Source: SIG653 sp045578045 (GTDB lineage Bacteria; Bacillota; Clostridia; Oscillospirales; CAG-382). Taken from it: a stretch of DNA of 14,731 bases. Each line of letters opens with the position of its first letter. The first letter of the stretch is position 1. The DNA is taken from the NCBI GenBank assembly GCA_045578045.1, contig JAZNJM010000077.1, positions 1-14,731 of the forward strand, read 5' to 3'. Both the position numbers and the translations under genes were made by a program. The notes under the pieces were generated by a model. The model was not told where the DNA came from. It did not search any database and saw only the letters and a list, made by a program, of their open reading frames with translations. Below, in pieces: positions 1-6,476 of this stretch.

Positions 1-3
1 TAA

Positions 4-19
4 TGTTTCACGTGAAACA
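4..19. promoter_or_regulatory. parS site (ParB/Spo0J binding), perfect palindrome
   Basis: The sequence is TGTTTCACGTGAAACA, a perfect 16-bp palindrome that matches the widely conserved bacterial parS consensus bound by ParB/Spo0J. The symmetry extends outward to a 22-bp palindrome covering 1-22. In known chromosomes parS sites cluster near the replication origin, where ParB loads, spreads and recruits SMC. The match is read directly; origin proximity is inferred. The parAB genes themselves are not in this window. Confidence 0.88.
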
Positions 20-234
20 TTATAGATTTCTTTAATAAAAATGATTAAAATATATATAATATAACACTCATTATAATACTCAAAATTATGTTCAATTTAT
101 GGACTTTAATTCATTGCAAAACTATTTGTTGATATGAATAATTTTCTTAGATTTCATATGTGAATTGTGTTACAGAATATTTTTATATACAATAGTATTT
201 TGGGCAATAATAAAGAACATTAATTCAATGATAC

Positions 235-250
235 TGTTTCACGTAAAACA
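235..250. promoter_or_regulatory. Second, near-consensus parS site
   Basis: The sequence TGTTTCACGTAAAACA differs from the perfect site at 4-19 by one base (A for G at 245). Its flanks form a different but also symmetric extension: ATACTGTTT at 231-239 is the exact reverse complement of AAACAGTAT at 246-254, giving a 24-bp inverted repeat with one mismatched pair. The site lies 231 bp from the first. It may be a weaker ParB site; the mismatch falls in the central CACGTG core, so binding could be reduced. Confidence 0.65.
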
Positions 251-500
251 GTATTAGTGTGAAAAACTATGTTAAAAAGTGTTAAAAACAACTTATGACA
301 TTATCTATTTTAAATAAATAAAAAATATACCTCAAAATTTAGGTGAAAACACATCAAGATTAAGTTTAAAAAATATTAATAAAAGAAAAAATGCTGATAG
401 TTGTTAGAAAATACAGAACAACATTATATAGAATTAAAAACCGTATAATAGTATAAGATGGTATAATTGAAATATTGAATAAATGTGTATGCGAATTATA

Positions 501-526
501 ATGAATTTACAGTATGAATTTACAGT
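501..526. repeat. 13-bp perfect tandem duplication
   Basis: ATGAATTTACAGT occurs twice in direct succession (501-513 and 514-526), just beyond the terminator at 539-567. It is most simply a small slippage duplication in non-coding DNA; no function is evident. Confidence 0.75.
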
Positions 527-538
527 ATAATAATTTAT

Positions 539-567
539 AAAAAAACCTCCTGCGATAATGCAGGAGG
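539..567 (-). terminator. Intrinsic terminator for the small membrane protein gene
   Basis: An 8-bp perfect stem (CCTCCTGC at 546-553 pairs with GCAGGAGG at 560-567) has a 6-nt loop. Read on the minus strand it is followed by seven T residues (539-545). It lies 16 bp past the stop of the 583-771 gene, the right place to end that transcript. The plus strand lacks a T-tract here, so it is directional. Confidence 0.88.
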
Positions 568-582
568 AAAAATTCTTGAATA

Positions 583-771
583 TTACTGATGTGATGATAA
601 AATATAAGATAAAATTGAGACTAAAAAAACAAAAGAAGAAATAAGCATAAACAATGCGGGAAGAGAATAGAGGTAACCAGAAGCGAGGAACATACCTGTA
701 AAAAACGCACAGAATAATCCTGAAACGCAACATATTACAGAAACAATTTTAGAAAAATACTTTTTTTTCAT
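583..771 (-). CDS. Small two-helix membrane protein, function unknown
   Basis: This 62-residue protein starts with a basic patch (MKKKYFSK). Two hydrophobic segments follow at about residues 9-30 and 37-58, joined by a short loop containing SGYLYSLP, so it is probably a helical hairpin in the cytoplasmic membrane. Three cysteines sit in the first helix. The ATG at 771 is chosen because AAGGTGG ends 5 nt before it; the GTG at 780 lies inside that ribosome binding site. A plausible promoter (802-830) and a strong terminator (539-567) bracket it, which supports a real transcription unit. I do not recognise the family. The neighbouring upstream gene is a spore-protein candidate, but a link to sporulation is only a guess. 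Confidence 0.6.
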   Translation of the reverse strand: MKKKYFSKIVSVICCVSGLFCAFFTGMFLASGYLYSLPALFMLISSFVFLVSILSYILSSHQ

Positions 772-801
772 TAGTGCCACCTTGTGTTAGATTGTATATA
801 T

Positions 802-830
802 ATTTTAAATCATATGATGAATAATTTCAA
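802..830 (-). promoter_or_regulatory. Putative sigma-A promoter of the small membrane protein gene
   Basis: On the minus strand TTGAAA (825-830) and TAAAAT (802-807) are separated by exactly 17 bp. The expected start of transcription is about 25 nt upstream of the ATG at 771. The region is AT-rich, so a chance match is possible. Confidence 0.5.
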
Positions 831-926
831 CATATAAAATGAAAACAAAATAATACTTTTTAACATAGTAAACACTAATATGTAAATAAAATTTTGTTGA
901 ATGATTAAAAAAAGAAATTTGTGATA

Positions 927-2471
927 TTAAGGAATAAAGACGTTCTTAGATTTACCTATAAAAAGACCTTCTCCAGAAAAAGAATGTGGGTTCTCTTTAG
1001 CTATAACGTTTGGTGAGATTCCGTATTCTTTAGAAATATCCCAGAGGGATTGATTAGCAGATGGATAATAAAGAGTTATACAGCTTTTATCTTTTTCATC
1101 ACGTTTTCCCGAAGATGAAAAACTCGATAAAATATTGTATTGATTCTTTTTATATTGACGAATAGTAGCATTTGCAGATACTCTAAAAGAAATCATATTT
1201 CTTCCTGAAACACTTGCACTTGTTTGAATTGGATATACAAAACATTCTGATATATAGTCATCTTTAATTTCGGGAAAGAATTGATTGAAATTAACGTTAA
1301 AATTAGCACTTTCTATTCCTTTTTCTGTTAAACCTAAAACAGAAATTCCACATATTCCCGATAGATTTTTACCTTCGGCTGTAGCTTCAAATTTTTCAAC
1401 GTCAATAACAGCGGAAGAATCATAAATTTCATTAAATTCCACATCAGGTATTTCAAAGATTTTTTCAACAGTAAAGGGGCGTTGAATAACCCCAATAAGT
1501 TCTTCAAAAGAAGCGATAGAGTTTTCTGTTTCAAGATATTCTGTTTCTGAAAAAACGTCAGTTGGTAGTTCTTCTGATGTTTCTTTTATTTTAAACAGAT
1601 TTATCTTTGGAGAATATGAAAATTTAATAATTCTTTCTTCTCCATAGTTATCCATTTCAACTGTAGCAGATTGGTCAGTTATTGAAAGAAAATAATATAA
1701 TAAAGTATTTTCATCAATATCAGAGTCTTCTAAAGTTAAAGAAACGGGTATAGAACGGGAAAATAAATAATATCTGTTTTGACTTTCATAAAATACTTTA
1801 AAAATAACAGTTGTATTAAGCGTAGCAGAGCCTGAGCTTTTAACAAGGTCAAGAGGAATTATTCTAACTGTTGTAAAAACAATTCTTTCTATGGGGGGAT
1901 ACGTCCCGTCTACTGTTAATGTTTCTTCTAAATGGTAATTTATTGTCGAGGGCTGTAAAAATGTTTGTGTGTTATAGGAGTTAACGTTAAAATGTAAAAC
2001 ATTGTTTTGAGAATCAACGCTTGGAACGTTTAAGGGTTTATTGTTAATAATACCAAGCGTTATTTTATTTTTAGCTTTAACATATACTTTTCTTTTTGAT
2101 ATTACCTTACAGCTCATAAAAACACAAAAAATTTTTGCTGATGGAATCAAATTATCTGAATTTTGTTTTATATCTTCGTTTATATTAAAGAAATCGTTGA
2201 AAACAACGTTATGAATTTTTTCATCTTCTGTTGAATGATATAAAATATTAAAAGTATTATCTCCCTCAATTTCAACTATTTTGGGACTATCAGAAACAGC
2301 AGAAGAATTTGCAGAATTAATAGCAACAGAATTGATTTTAGGATTAGAATCTGCTCGAATCAATCTTGAAATATCGGGATAATTCTCTGGAAGCTCATAT
2401 TCTTTTTCCCATTCTGAAAAAAACGTTTCATTGAATACGTTTTCGGGAAAATGGTATTTTTTTTCTGACAT
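927..2471 (-). CDS. SPOCS (DUF3794)-LysM protein, SipL-like spore coat morphogenesis factor
   Basis: The 514-residue protein has no signal peptide or membrane segment. Its C-terminus (about residues 465-514) is a LysM module with the characteristic SLWDISKEYGIS...IAKENP pattern, ending in VFIP. The beta-rich body resembles SPOCS/DUF3794 repeats, for example ISKRKVYVKAKNKI (124-137), a second block around 200-300, and SVSGRNMISFRVSANATI near 420-437. Size and domain order match SipL of Clostridioides difficile (SPOCS then LysM, about 520 residues), a mother-cell protein that binds SpoIVA and anchors the coat to the forespore. Other clostridial SPOCS-LysM paralogues exist, so orthology to SipL is likely but not proven. 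A ribosome binding site (AAAGGCGG) precedes the ATG at a rather long distance. No strong terminator is seen directly downstream. Confidence 0.72.
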   Translation of the reverse strand: MSEKKYHFPENVFNETFFSEWEKEYELPENYPDISRLIRADSNPKINSVAINSANSSAVSDSPKIVEIEGDNTFNILYHSTEDEKIHNVVFNDFFNINEDIKQNSDNLIPSAKIFCVFMSCKVISKRKVYVKAKNKITLGIINNKPLNVPSVDSQNNVLHFNVNSYNTQTFLQPSTINYHLEETLTVDGTYPPIERIVFTTVRIIPLDLVKSSGSATLNTTVIFKVFYESQNRYYLFSRSIPVSLTLEDSDIDENTLLYYFLSITDQSATVEMDNYGEERIIKFSYSPKINLFKIKETSEELPTDVFSETEYLETENSIASFEELIGVIQRPFTVEKIFEIPDVEFNEIYDSSAVIDVEKFEATAEGKNLSGICGISVLGLTEKGIESANFNVNFNQFFPEIKDDYISECFVYPIQTSASVSGRNMISFRVSANATIRQYKKNQYNILSSFSSSGKRDEKDKSCITLYYPSANQSLWDISKEYGISPNVIAKENPHSFSGEGLFIGKSKNVFIP

Positions 2472-2498
2472 AATAAAAAAGACCGCCTTTCTATTTAT

Positions 2499-2519
2499 CG
2501 TTAAATCGTTTATTTAACG
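2499..2519. repeat. Inverted repeat overlapping the -10/start region
   Basis: CGTTAAAT (2499-2506) and ATTTAACG (2512-2519) form 8-bp perfect arms around a 5-nt loop. The repeat lies at the predicted transcription start of the SPOCS-LysM gene, so it could be an operator or a weak 5' hairpin. It is AT-rich and could be fortuitous. Confidence 0.4.
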
Positions 2520-2547
2520 TATATGAAAAAGCGAATCTTTTTATTAC
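2518..2547 (-). promoter_or_regulatory. Possible sigma-E-type sporulation promoter
   Basis: On the minus strand GTAATAAA (2540-2547), a 14-bp spacer and CATATACG (2518-2525) resemble the mother-cell sigma-E pattern (ATA core at -35, CATA at -10). The expected start is about 40 nt before the ATG at 2471. The matches are partial, but the position and the encoded spore protein agree. No convincing sigma-A promoter is seen in the same gap. Confidence 0.32.
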
Positions 2548-2625
2548 TTATTTTTTGTTTTGAAACGAAAATTCAATATAAAAAAATGTAAAATCCTAAA
2601 ATTTAATTAATTTGAATTTGATTAA

Positions 2626-4032
2626 TCAATAAACTTCGGCGATGGAAAGGAACAAATGAACAAAAATTTTTATACAGTCTTCAAACTCTTTAACAGAAAT
2701 GTATTCATCATTTTCGTGAGCACCGCCTTTTCCCGAACCTAAAAGAGAAGAATATGCAGATTGTGTCGCACCAAAAACATAGGTATTTGGGAAAATTTTT
2801 GCATAAGTTCCGCCCCCGATTGTATATGGAGGACTATTATCATTTGTAATAGCTCTATAGCTTTTTAAAAGCGTTTGAATTTCTTTGCTGTCTGCGGGAA
2901 TATAATATGGTTTTGATGCTCCCGCTGTTTTGAGAATATATCCGTTTTTTTGACAAAACTCTTCAAATTTATCAAAAATAGTTTTCCAATCTTTTGTAAC
3001 GGGAAGTCTTATGTTGTATGATTGAGTTATTGAATTTCCTTCCGTTTTTGCAACACCCGCAACGCAAGTTAGATACCCTGAAAATTCATCTTCCGTATCT
3101 ATTCCAAAAGCCTTGCCCTTATAATCTGATGCAGATTCTTTTATAAATTCGAAAGCATTTTTTTCTTTTTCTGTTAAAGATACGTTTTTAAGAAGATAAT
3201 CGGCTAAAATTCCTATTGCATTAACTCCAGATTCTGGAATTGCGGCGTGAGCTGTTATTCCTTCTGCCTTAATAACGTTTCCCGCAACGGATATTCTTTC
3301 TGTTGGTTTTAAATCGGCTTGTTCAGATAAAACTGCAATAGCGTTACCCGCAACAGCGTTTTTAACTGTTCCGCCCGAAAAGCTCTTAACGTTATTCAAG
3401 CAATTCGGAATGGTTATATAAACGGTTGTAATTCCTTTTTCTCCAATACATACGGGGAAGTTTGCATCCGGAGTTATGGAAAAGAAAGGTGCTTTATACT
3501 TTTTTAAATAGTAAGGTAGGTCATTCATTCCCGTTTCTTCGTTGCAACCTGCAATTATGGAAATATCAAACGGAAGAGAGAGTTTTAATTCTTCTTTTAT
3601 ATATCTCATTGCATAAATTGCGGCAATAAGGGGACCTTTATCGTCTTCTGTTCCTCTTCCAATCAATAGGTTGTCTCTAAGGGTTAAAGCGAAAGGCTCA
3701 CAGCTCCACGTTGAAGCCTCAGCGGGAACAACATCAATATGTCCTACAATTCCTATTTCGTTTTCAAATCCTTCTTTATATGGTTCTTTTCTTTTATTAT
3801 GGGTTTTCAACGTAATTTTACCGCATCGATAATCTATATTTTCGCTAATAAAACCGTATTTTTTTCCCATATCAAGAATTGTTTCAAGAGCTTTTGCAAC
3901 GTTTTCTCCAAAAACCTTTTCTCCAACCTGCAAACTTTCAACGCTTGGAATTAAAATTATATCTGAAAGGTCTTTAATATATTCATCTTTAACTCTGTTT
4001 ATAAATTCTTGAATTTTATTTAAGTCTGTCAT
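2626..4032 (-). CDS. pepV: Dipeptidase PepV / Sapep family (peptidase M20)
   Basis: This 468-residue cytoplasmic zinc aminopeptidase-like enzyme belongs to the M20 PepV/Sapep group, which hydrolyses dipeptides to recycle amino acids. The first metal motif GHIDVVPA places His98 and Asp100; GRGTEDDKGP (125-134) carries the bridging Asp; GCNEETGM (162-169) carries the catalytic and metal-binding Glu pair; TPDANFP (187-193) gives the next Asp; and GGAHENDE near the end supplies the last His (439). The lid domain contains AHAAIPESGVNAIG. Length matches the family (about 465-470). Its start overlaps the end of the fumarase-beta gene by 17 nt in another frame, so the two are probably translationally coupled within one operon read from 5077 leftwards. 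All expected catalytic residues appear present. Confidence 0.93.
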   Translation of the reverse strand: MTDLNKIQEFINRVKDEYIKDLSDIILIPSVESLQVGEKVFGENVAKALETILDMGKKYGFISENIDYRCGKITLKTHNKRKEPYKEGFENEIGIVGHIDVVPAEASTWSCEPFALTLRDNLLIGRGTEDDKGPLIAAIYAMRYIKEELKLSLPFDISIIAGCNEETGMNDLPYYLKKYKAPFFSITPDANFPVCIGEKGITTVYITIPNCLNNVKSFSGGTVKNAVAGNAIAVLSEQADLKPTERISVAGNVIKAEGITAHAAIPESGVNAIGILADYLLKNVSLTEKEKNAFEFIKESASDYKGKAFGIDTEDEFSGYLTCVAGVAKTEGNSITQSYNIRLPVTKDWKTIFDKFEEFCQKNGYILKTAGASKPYYIPADSKEIQTLLKSYRAITNDNSPPYTIGGGTYAKIFPNTYVFGATQSAYSSLLGSGKGGAHENDEYISVKEFEDCIKIFVHLFLSIAEVY

Positions 4033-4546
4033 AAACGCTATTTCCTTTACTGTCTATTGCTACGATAAGGGGAAAATCCTTAAAAACAATCTTTTTAACA
4101 GATTCGCATCCTAAATCAAAATATGCTATTTCTTCAAGCTCACAAATTCTTTCAGCACATAAAGCTCCCGCACCGCCAATGGCAACGAGATAGACTCCGC
4201 CATATTTTTTTATTGCTTCAGTTACAGAAGAAGCTCTATCGCCTTTACCTATTGTTGCAACAACTCCAAGGCTATGAAGAAACGGGGTAAATGAATCCAT
4301 TCTTGCAGACGTTGTTGGTCCAAAAGAGCCGCAAATTTCGCCAGGAGGGGTTGGAGTTGGACCAGCATAGTAAATAACCGCATCTTCAAGGGGGAACGGA
4401 GGAGTAATACCGTTTTTAATATCTTCAAGGATTCTTTTGTGTGCCGCATCTCTTGAAGTATACGCAACTCCAGAAAGCAAAATTTCATCTCCTGCGGAAA
4501 GATTATTTAAAGATTCTCTTATTTCATTAGTGTTTATTTTTTTCAT
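4016..4546 (-). CDS. Class I fumarate hydratase / tartrate dehydratase beta subunit
   Basis: The 176-residue protein is the C-terminal (beta, FumB/TtdB-type) subunit of oxygen-sensitive [4Fe-4S] class I fumarases, which interconvert fumarate and malate. Recognisable signatures are SGVAYTSRDAAHKRI (25-39), YAGPTPTPPGE (60-70), GPTTSARMD (76-84), IGKGDR (99-104) and GGAGAL (124-129). Length is normal for a stand-alone beta subunit. The iron-sulfur cluster resides in the alpha subunit, which is usually encoded directly upstream. Here the upstream gene is a DivIVA-like protein instead, so alpha must be encoded elsewhere if the enzyme is active. The gene starts 6 bp after the DivIVA stop, with AGGG about 10 nt before the ATG. 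Substrate (fumarate, L-tartrate or a related hydroxyacid) cannot be decided from sequence alone. Confidence 0.88.
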   Translation of the reverse strand: MKKINTNEIRESLNNLSAGDEILLSGVAYTSRDAAHKRILEDIKNGITPPFPLEDAVIYYAGPTPTPPGEICGSFGPTTSARMDSFTPFLHSLGVVATIGKGDRASSVTEAIKKYGGVYLVAIGGAGALCAERICELEEIAYFDLGCESVKKIVFKDFPLIVAIDSKGNSVYDRLK

Positions 4547-4552
4547 AGGAGC

Positions 4553-5077
4553 TTATCCCTTATAAATATGAGATGATATTCTTTCTAAAGCCTTTGTGAA
4601 GGTTTCTTCGGTTGTGTTGAGCAACGCCATAATTTCTCTTTCTTTTGCCATATAATCTGCTGCTGCTTTTTTTATTCCTTCGGCTGAGAGAGAAGCATCT
4701 GCTAAAATATGTTCAACCTGTTTGTTTGCTTCGATTCTTGCATCAGCGATTATTTTTTCGCCTTTTTCCTTTGCATCGTCAACAATTTCAGAAGCCTTTA
4801 CTTCTGCAAGAAGGAGCTTTTCTCCCATATCTGCACAAAGACGCTCATACTTTTTCTTTGAAGCCTCAAGGTCGGTATCCATTACGACAACGGGCTCTTT
4901 TTCTACTTTTTGAGTTGTTTCAGTTCTTTTTGAAAGACGTTTGATTTCATCTTCAAGCTCTTTGATTCTTTCGTCTTTTTCAGCAAGTTTTGCTTCATTC
5001 GCTTCGTTTAGCTGTTTTATAAAGCTATTAACCTCTTCTTTGTCGTAGCCTTTTTTTGATTCTGTAAAAACGGGCAT
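4553..5077 (-). CDS. DivIVA-domain coiled-coil protein
   Basis: This 174-residue soluble protein opens with the DivIVA N-terminal signature GYDKEEVNSFI (10-20), the part that in the family binds curved membrane at poles and septa. A charged coiled coil follows (about 25-58), then a linker, then a long Ala/Glu/Lys helix (about 74-150) containing ASEIVDDAKEKGEKIIADA, typical of DivIVA/SepIVA-like proteins. The usual role is polar or septal recruitment of division, growth or segregation proteins; its partners here are unknown. It is first in a three-gene unit with a fumarase beta subunit and PepV. AAAGGGG precedes the ATG at good spacing, and an extended -10 promoter lies at 5110-5138. It is shorter than typical DivIVA only at the C-terminus. 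Confidence 0.82.
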   Translation of the reverse strand: MPVFTESKKGYDKEEVNSFIKQLNEANEAKLAEKDERIKELEDEIKRLSKRTETTQKVEKEPVVVMDTDLEASKKKYERLCADMGEKLLLAEVKASEIVDDAKEKGEKIIADARIEANKQVEHILADASLSAEGIKKAAADYMAKEREIMALLNTTEETFTKALERISSHIYKG

Positions 5078-5109
5078 AATTTTCCCCTTTCAAACTTTGA
5101 TTTTTTTAC

Positions 5110-5138
5110 ATAATAACACATTTTTCTCCAATTGAAAA
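5110..5138 (-). promoter_or_regulatory. Putative sigma-A promoter of the DivIVA-fumB-pepV operon
   Basis: On the minus strand TTTTCA (5133-5138) and TATTAT (5110-5115) are spaced by 17 bp, with a TG one base upstream of the -10 (extended -10). The start would fall about 25-30 nt before the ATG at 5077. No equally clear promoter is seen for the divergent symporter in the same short gap. Confidence 0.55.
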
Positions 5139-5205
5139 GGGCTTTTTGAAAAAATCTATATGTTTTTCTCAATATTTTATATAAAAGTCAATATATTTAA
5201 TTCCG

Positions 5206-5212
5206 AAAGGAG
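5206..5212 (+). promoter_or_regulatory. Ribosome binding site fixing the symporter start at GTG 5220
   Basis: AAAGGAG is followed by a 7-nt spacer and a GTG start. The overlapping ATG at 5218-5220 is out of frame and followed immediately by a stop, so the GTG is the only sensible start for this site. Confidence 0.75.
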
Positions 5213-5219
5213 AGAAAAT

Positions 5220-6476
5220 GTGAAAATATTGGAATCTATATGCACGTATCCTTGTGTTATACTTTTAACTATTTTTGGAATATACTTCACAATAAAATTA
5301 GGATTTATTCAGATTCGAGGAATGAAAAAACTCTTTTCCGAAGAAAAAAGCAAAGAGTCTATTTCTGCTTTTGCAACTGCTTTAGGAGGAACGGTTGGCG
5401 TTGGAAGCATAACGGGAATTGGTATTGCAATTTCAGAGGGAGGAGTAGGTAGTATTTTCTGGATGTGGGTTTCTTCATTTTTTGGAATGGGAATAAAATA
5501 TGCAGAAACGTACGTTGCGGTTAAATATAAAAATAAGTCTTGTGGCGGAGCAATGATTGCACTGCAAAAAAGCGGATATAAAAAAGTGGGTTTGGTTTTT
5601 TGTATTATTGCCCTTATAGCTTCATTAGGGGGCGGAAATTCTGCTCAAAGCGGAGCAATGTCAGAAGCGTTTTCCACCTTAGGAGTTAATCCTTTTATTG
5701 TTGCATTTATCTCTTCCCTTTTGTTATATTTCGTTTTGTTTGGAGGAAAAAAGAGAATTGAAAAGGTTAACTCTATTTTAGTTCCCCTATCAACGATTTT
5801 ATACGTTTTAGGAGCTTTATTTATACTTTTTAAATGTGGAAATAAACTTCCTTATGTGTTTTTGGATATTTTTAAGGATGCTTTTGGCGTAAAACAGATT
5901 GGCGGTGGTATCTCAGCGTATTTATTCTCAAGAGCAATGAGAACGGGAACTGTAAGAGGTGTTTTCTCTCACGAGGCGGGAATGGGTTCATCACCTATTG
6001 CACATTCGGGAACAGAAAAGGCAAATCCTCAAAATAGCGGTCTGCTTGGAATTGCAGAAATATACGTTGATACTTTTATTGTTGGAACATTAACTGCCCT
6101 TTGTCTTTGCTGCAATGAAACGTATTCTGTCTCAACACTTTTTCAAAAATTCTTTGGAAATATAGGCGGAATTATTTTTGCATGTTTTATGGCTGTTTTT
6201 GCTTTTGCGGCTGTATTGAGCTGGTGTTATTATAGTGAAACGTGTATATCGTTTTTATTCAATAAAAAAGAACGTATGTTCGAAATTTATAAAATTCTTG
6301 CGGTTTCCGCTTTTGCTTTTGGATGCGTTGCTCCAATAGGTCTATCTTGGGGAACTTCCGATATACTTAATTGTCTTATGGTATATCCAAATTTATTTTT
6401 GTTATTTATCAAAAGAAGGGAGATTTTATATGACGAAGGAAAGGGAAAAAGAGTCGGAAAAGTTTTGGGCGATTAA
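5220..6476 (+). CDS. AGCS family sodium:alanine/glycine symporter
   Basis: This multi-pass membrane protein of the alanine/glycine:cation symporter family imports small neutral amino acids using a sodium (or proton) gradient. Signatures include FTIKLGFIQIRGMKKLF near the N-terminus, ALGGTVGVGSITGIG (about 54-67) and SHEAGMGSSPIAHSGTEKANP-type residues at about 250-270, the most conserved block of the family. The C-terminal CYYSET and DILNCLMVYPNL motifs are also present, so it is full-length. I choose the GTG at 5220 (418 residues) because AAAGGAG (5206-5212) lies 7 nt before it. An in-frame ATG at 5160 would add 20 residues but has no ribosome binding site. The ATG at 5218 reads ATGTGA and stops at once. 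Its last 47 nt overlap the start of the calcium ATPase gene. Confidence 0.93.
   Translation: MKILESICTYPCVILLTIFGIYFTIKLGFIQIRGMKKLFSEEKSKESISAFATALGGTVGVGSITGIGIAISEGGVGSIFWMWVSSFFGMGIKYAETYVAVKYKNKSCGGAMIALQKSGYKKVGLVFCIIALIASLGGGNSAQSGAMSEAFSTLGVNPFIVAFISSLLLYFVLFGGKKRIEKVNSILVPLSTILYVLGALFILFKCGNKLPYVFLDIFKDAFGVKQIGGGISAYLFSRAMRTGTVRGVFSHEAGMGSSPIAHSGTEKANPQNSGLLGIAEIYVDTFIVGTLTALCLCCNETYSVSTLFQKFFGNIGGIIFACFMAVFAFAAVLSWCYYSETCISFLFNKKERMFEIYKILAVSAFAFGCVAPIGLSWGTSDILNCLMVYPNLFLLFIKRREILYDEGKGKRVGKVLGD

Larger units (their letters stand above)
23..538. other. AT-rich gene-free region around parS sites
   Basis: No credible coding frame is visible on either strand. The stretch is extremely AT-rich and contains the second parS-like site and a 13-bp tandem duplication at 501-526. 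I looked for DnaA boxes (TTATCCACA and close variants) and found no convincing cluster, so an origin cannot be claimed from this sequence. The gene to the left lies outside the window. Confidence 0.6.

Noticed and set aside
23..538. Replication origin in the AT-rich region near parS
   Set aside because: No cluster of DnaA boxes and no dnaA or dnaN gene; AT-richness and parS alone do not define oriC.
5078..5219. Glycine riboswitch upstream of the amino acid symporter
   Set aside because: The gap is short and shows no aptamer-like conserved blocks or paired terminator.
5160..5219. ATG at 5160 as the symporter start
   Set aside because: No ribosome binding site before it, and the added 20 residues are polar and unlike the family; AAAGGAG points to GTG 5220.
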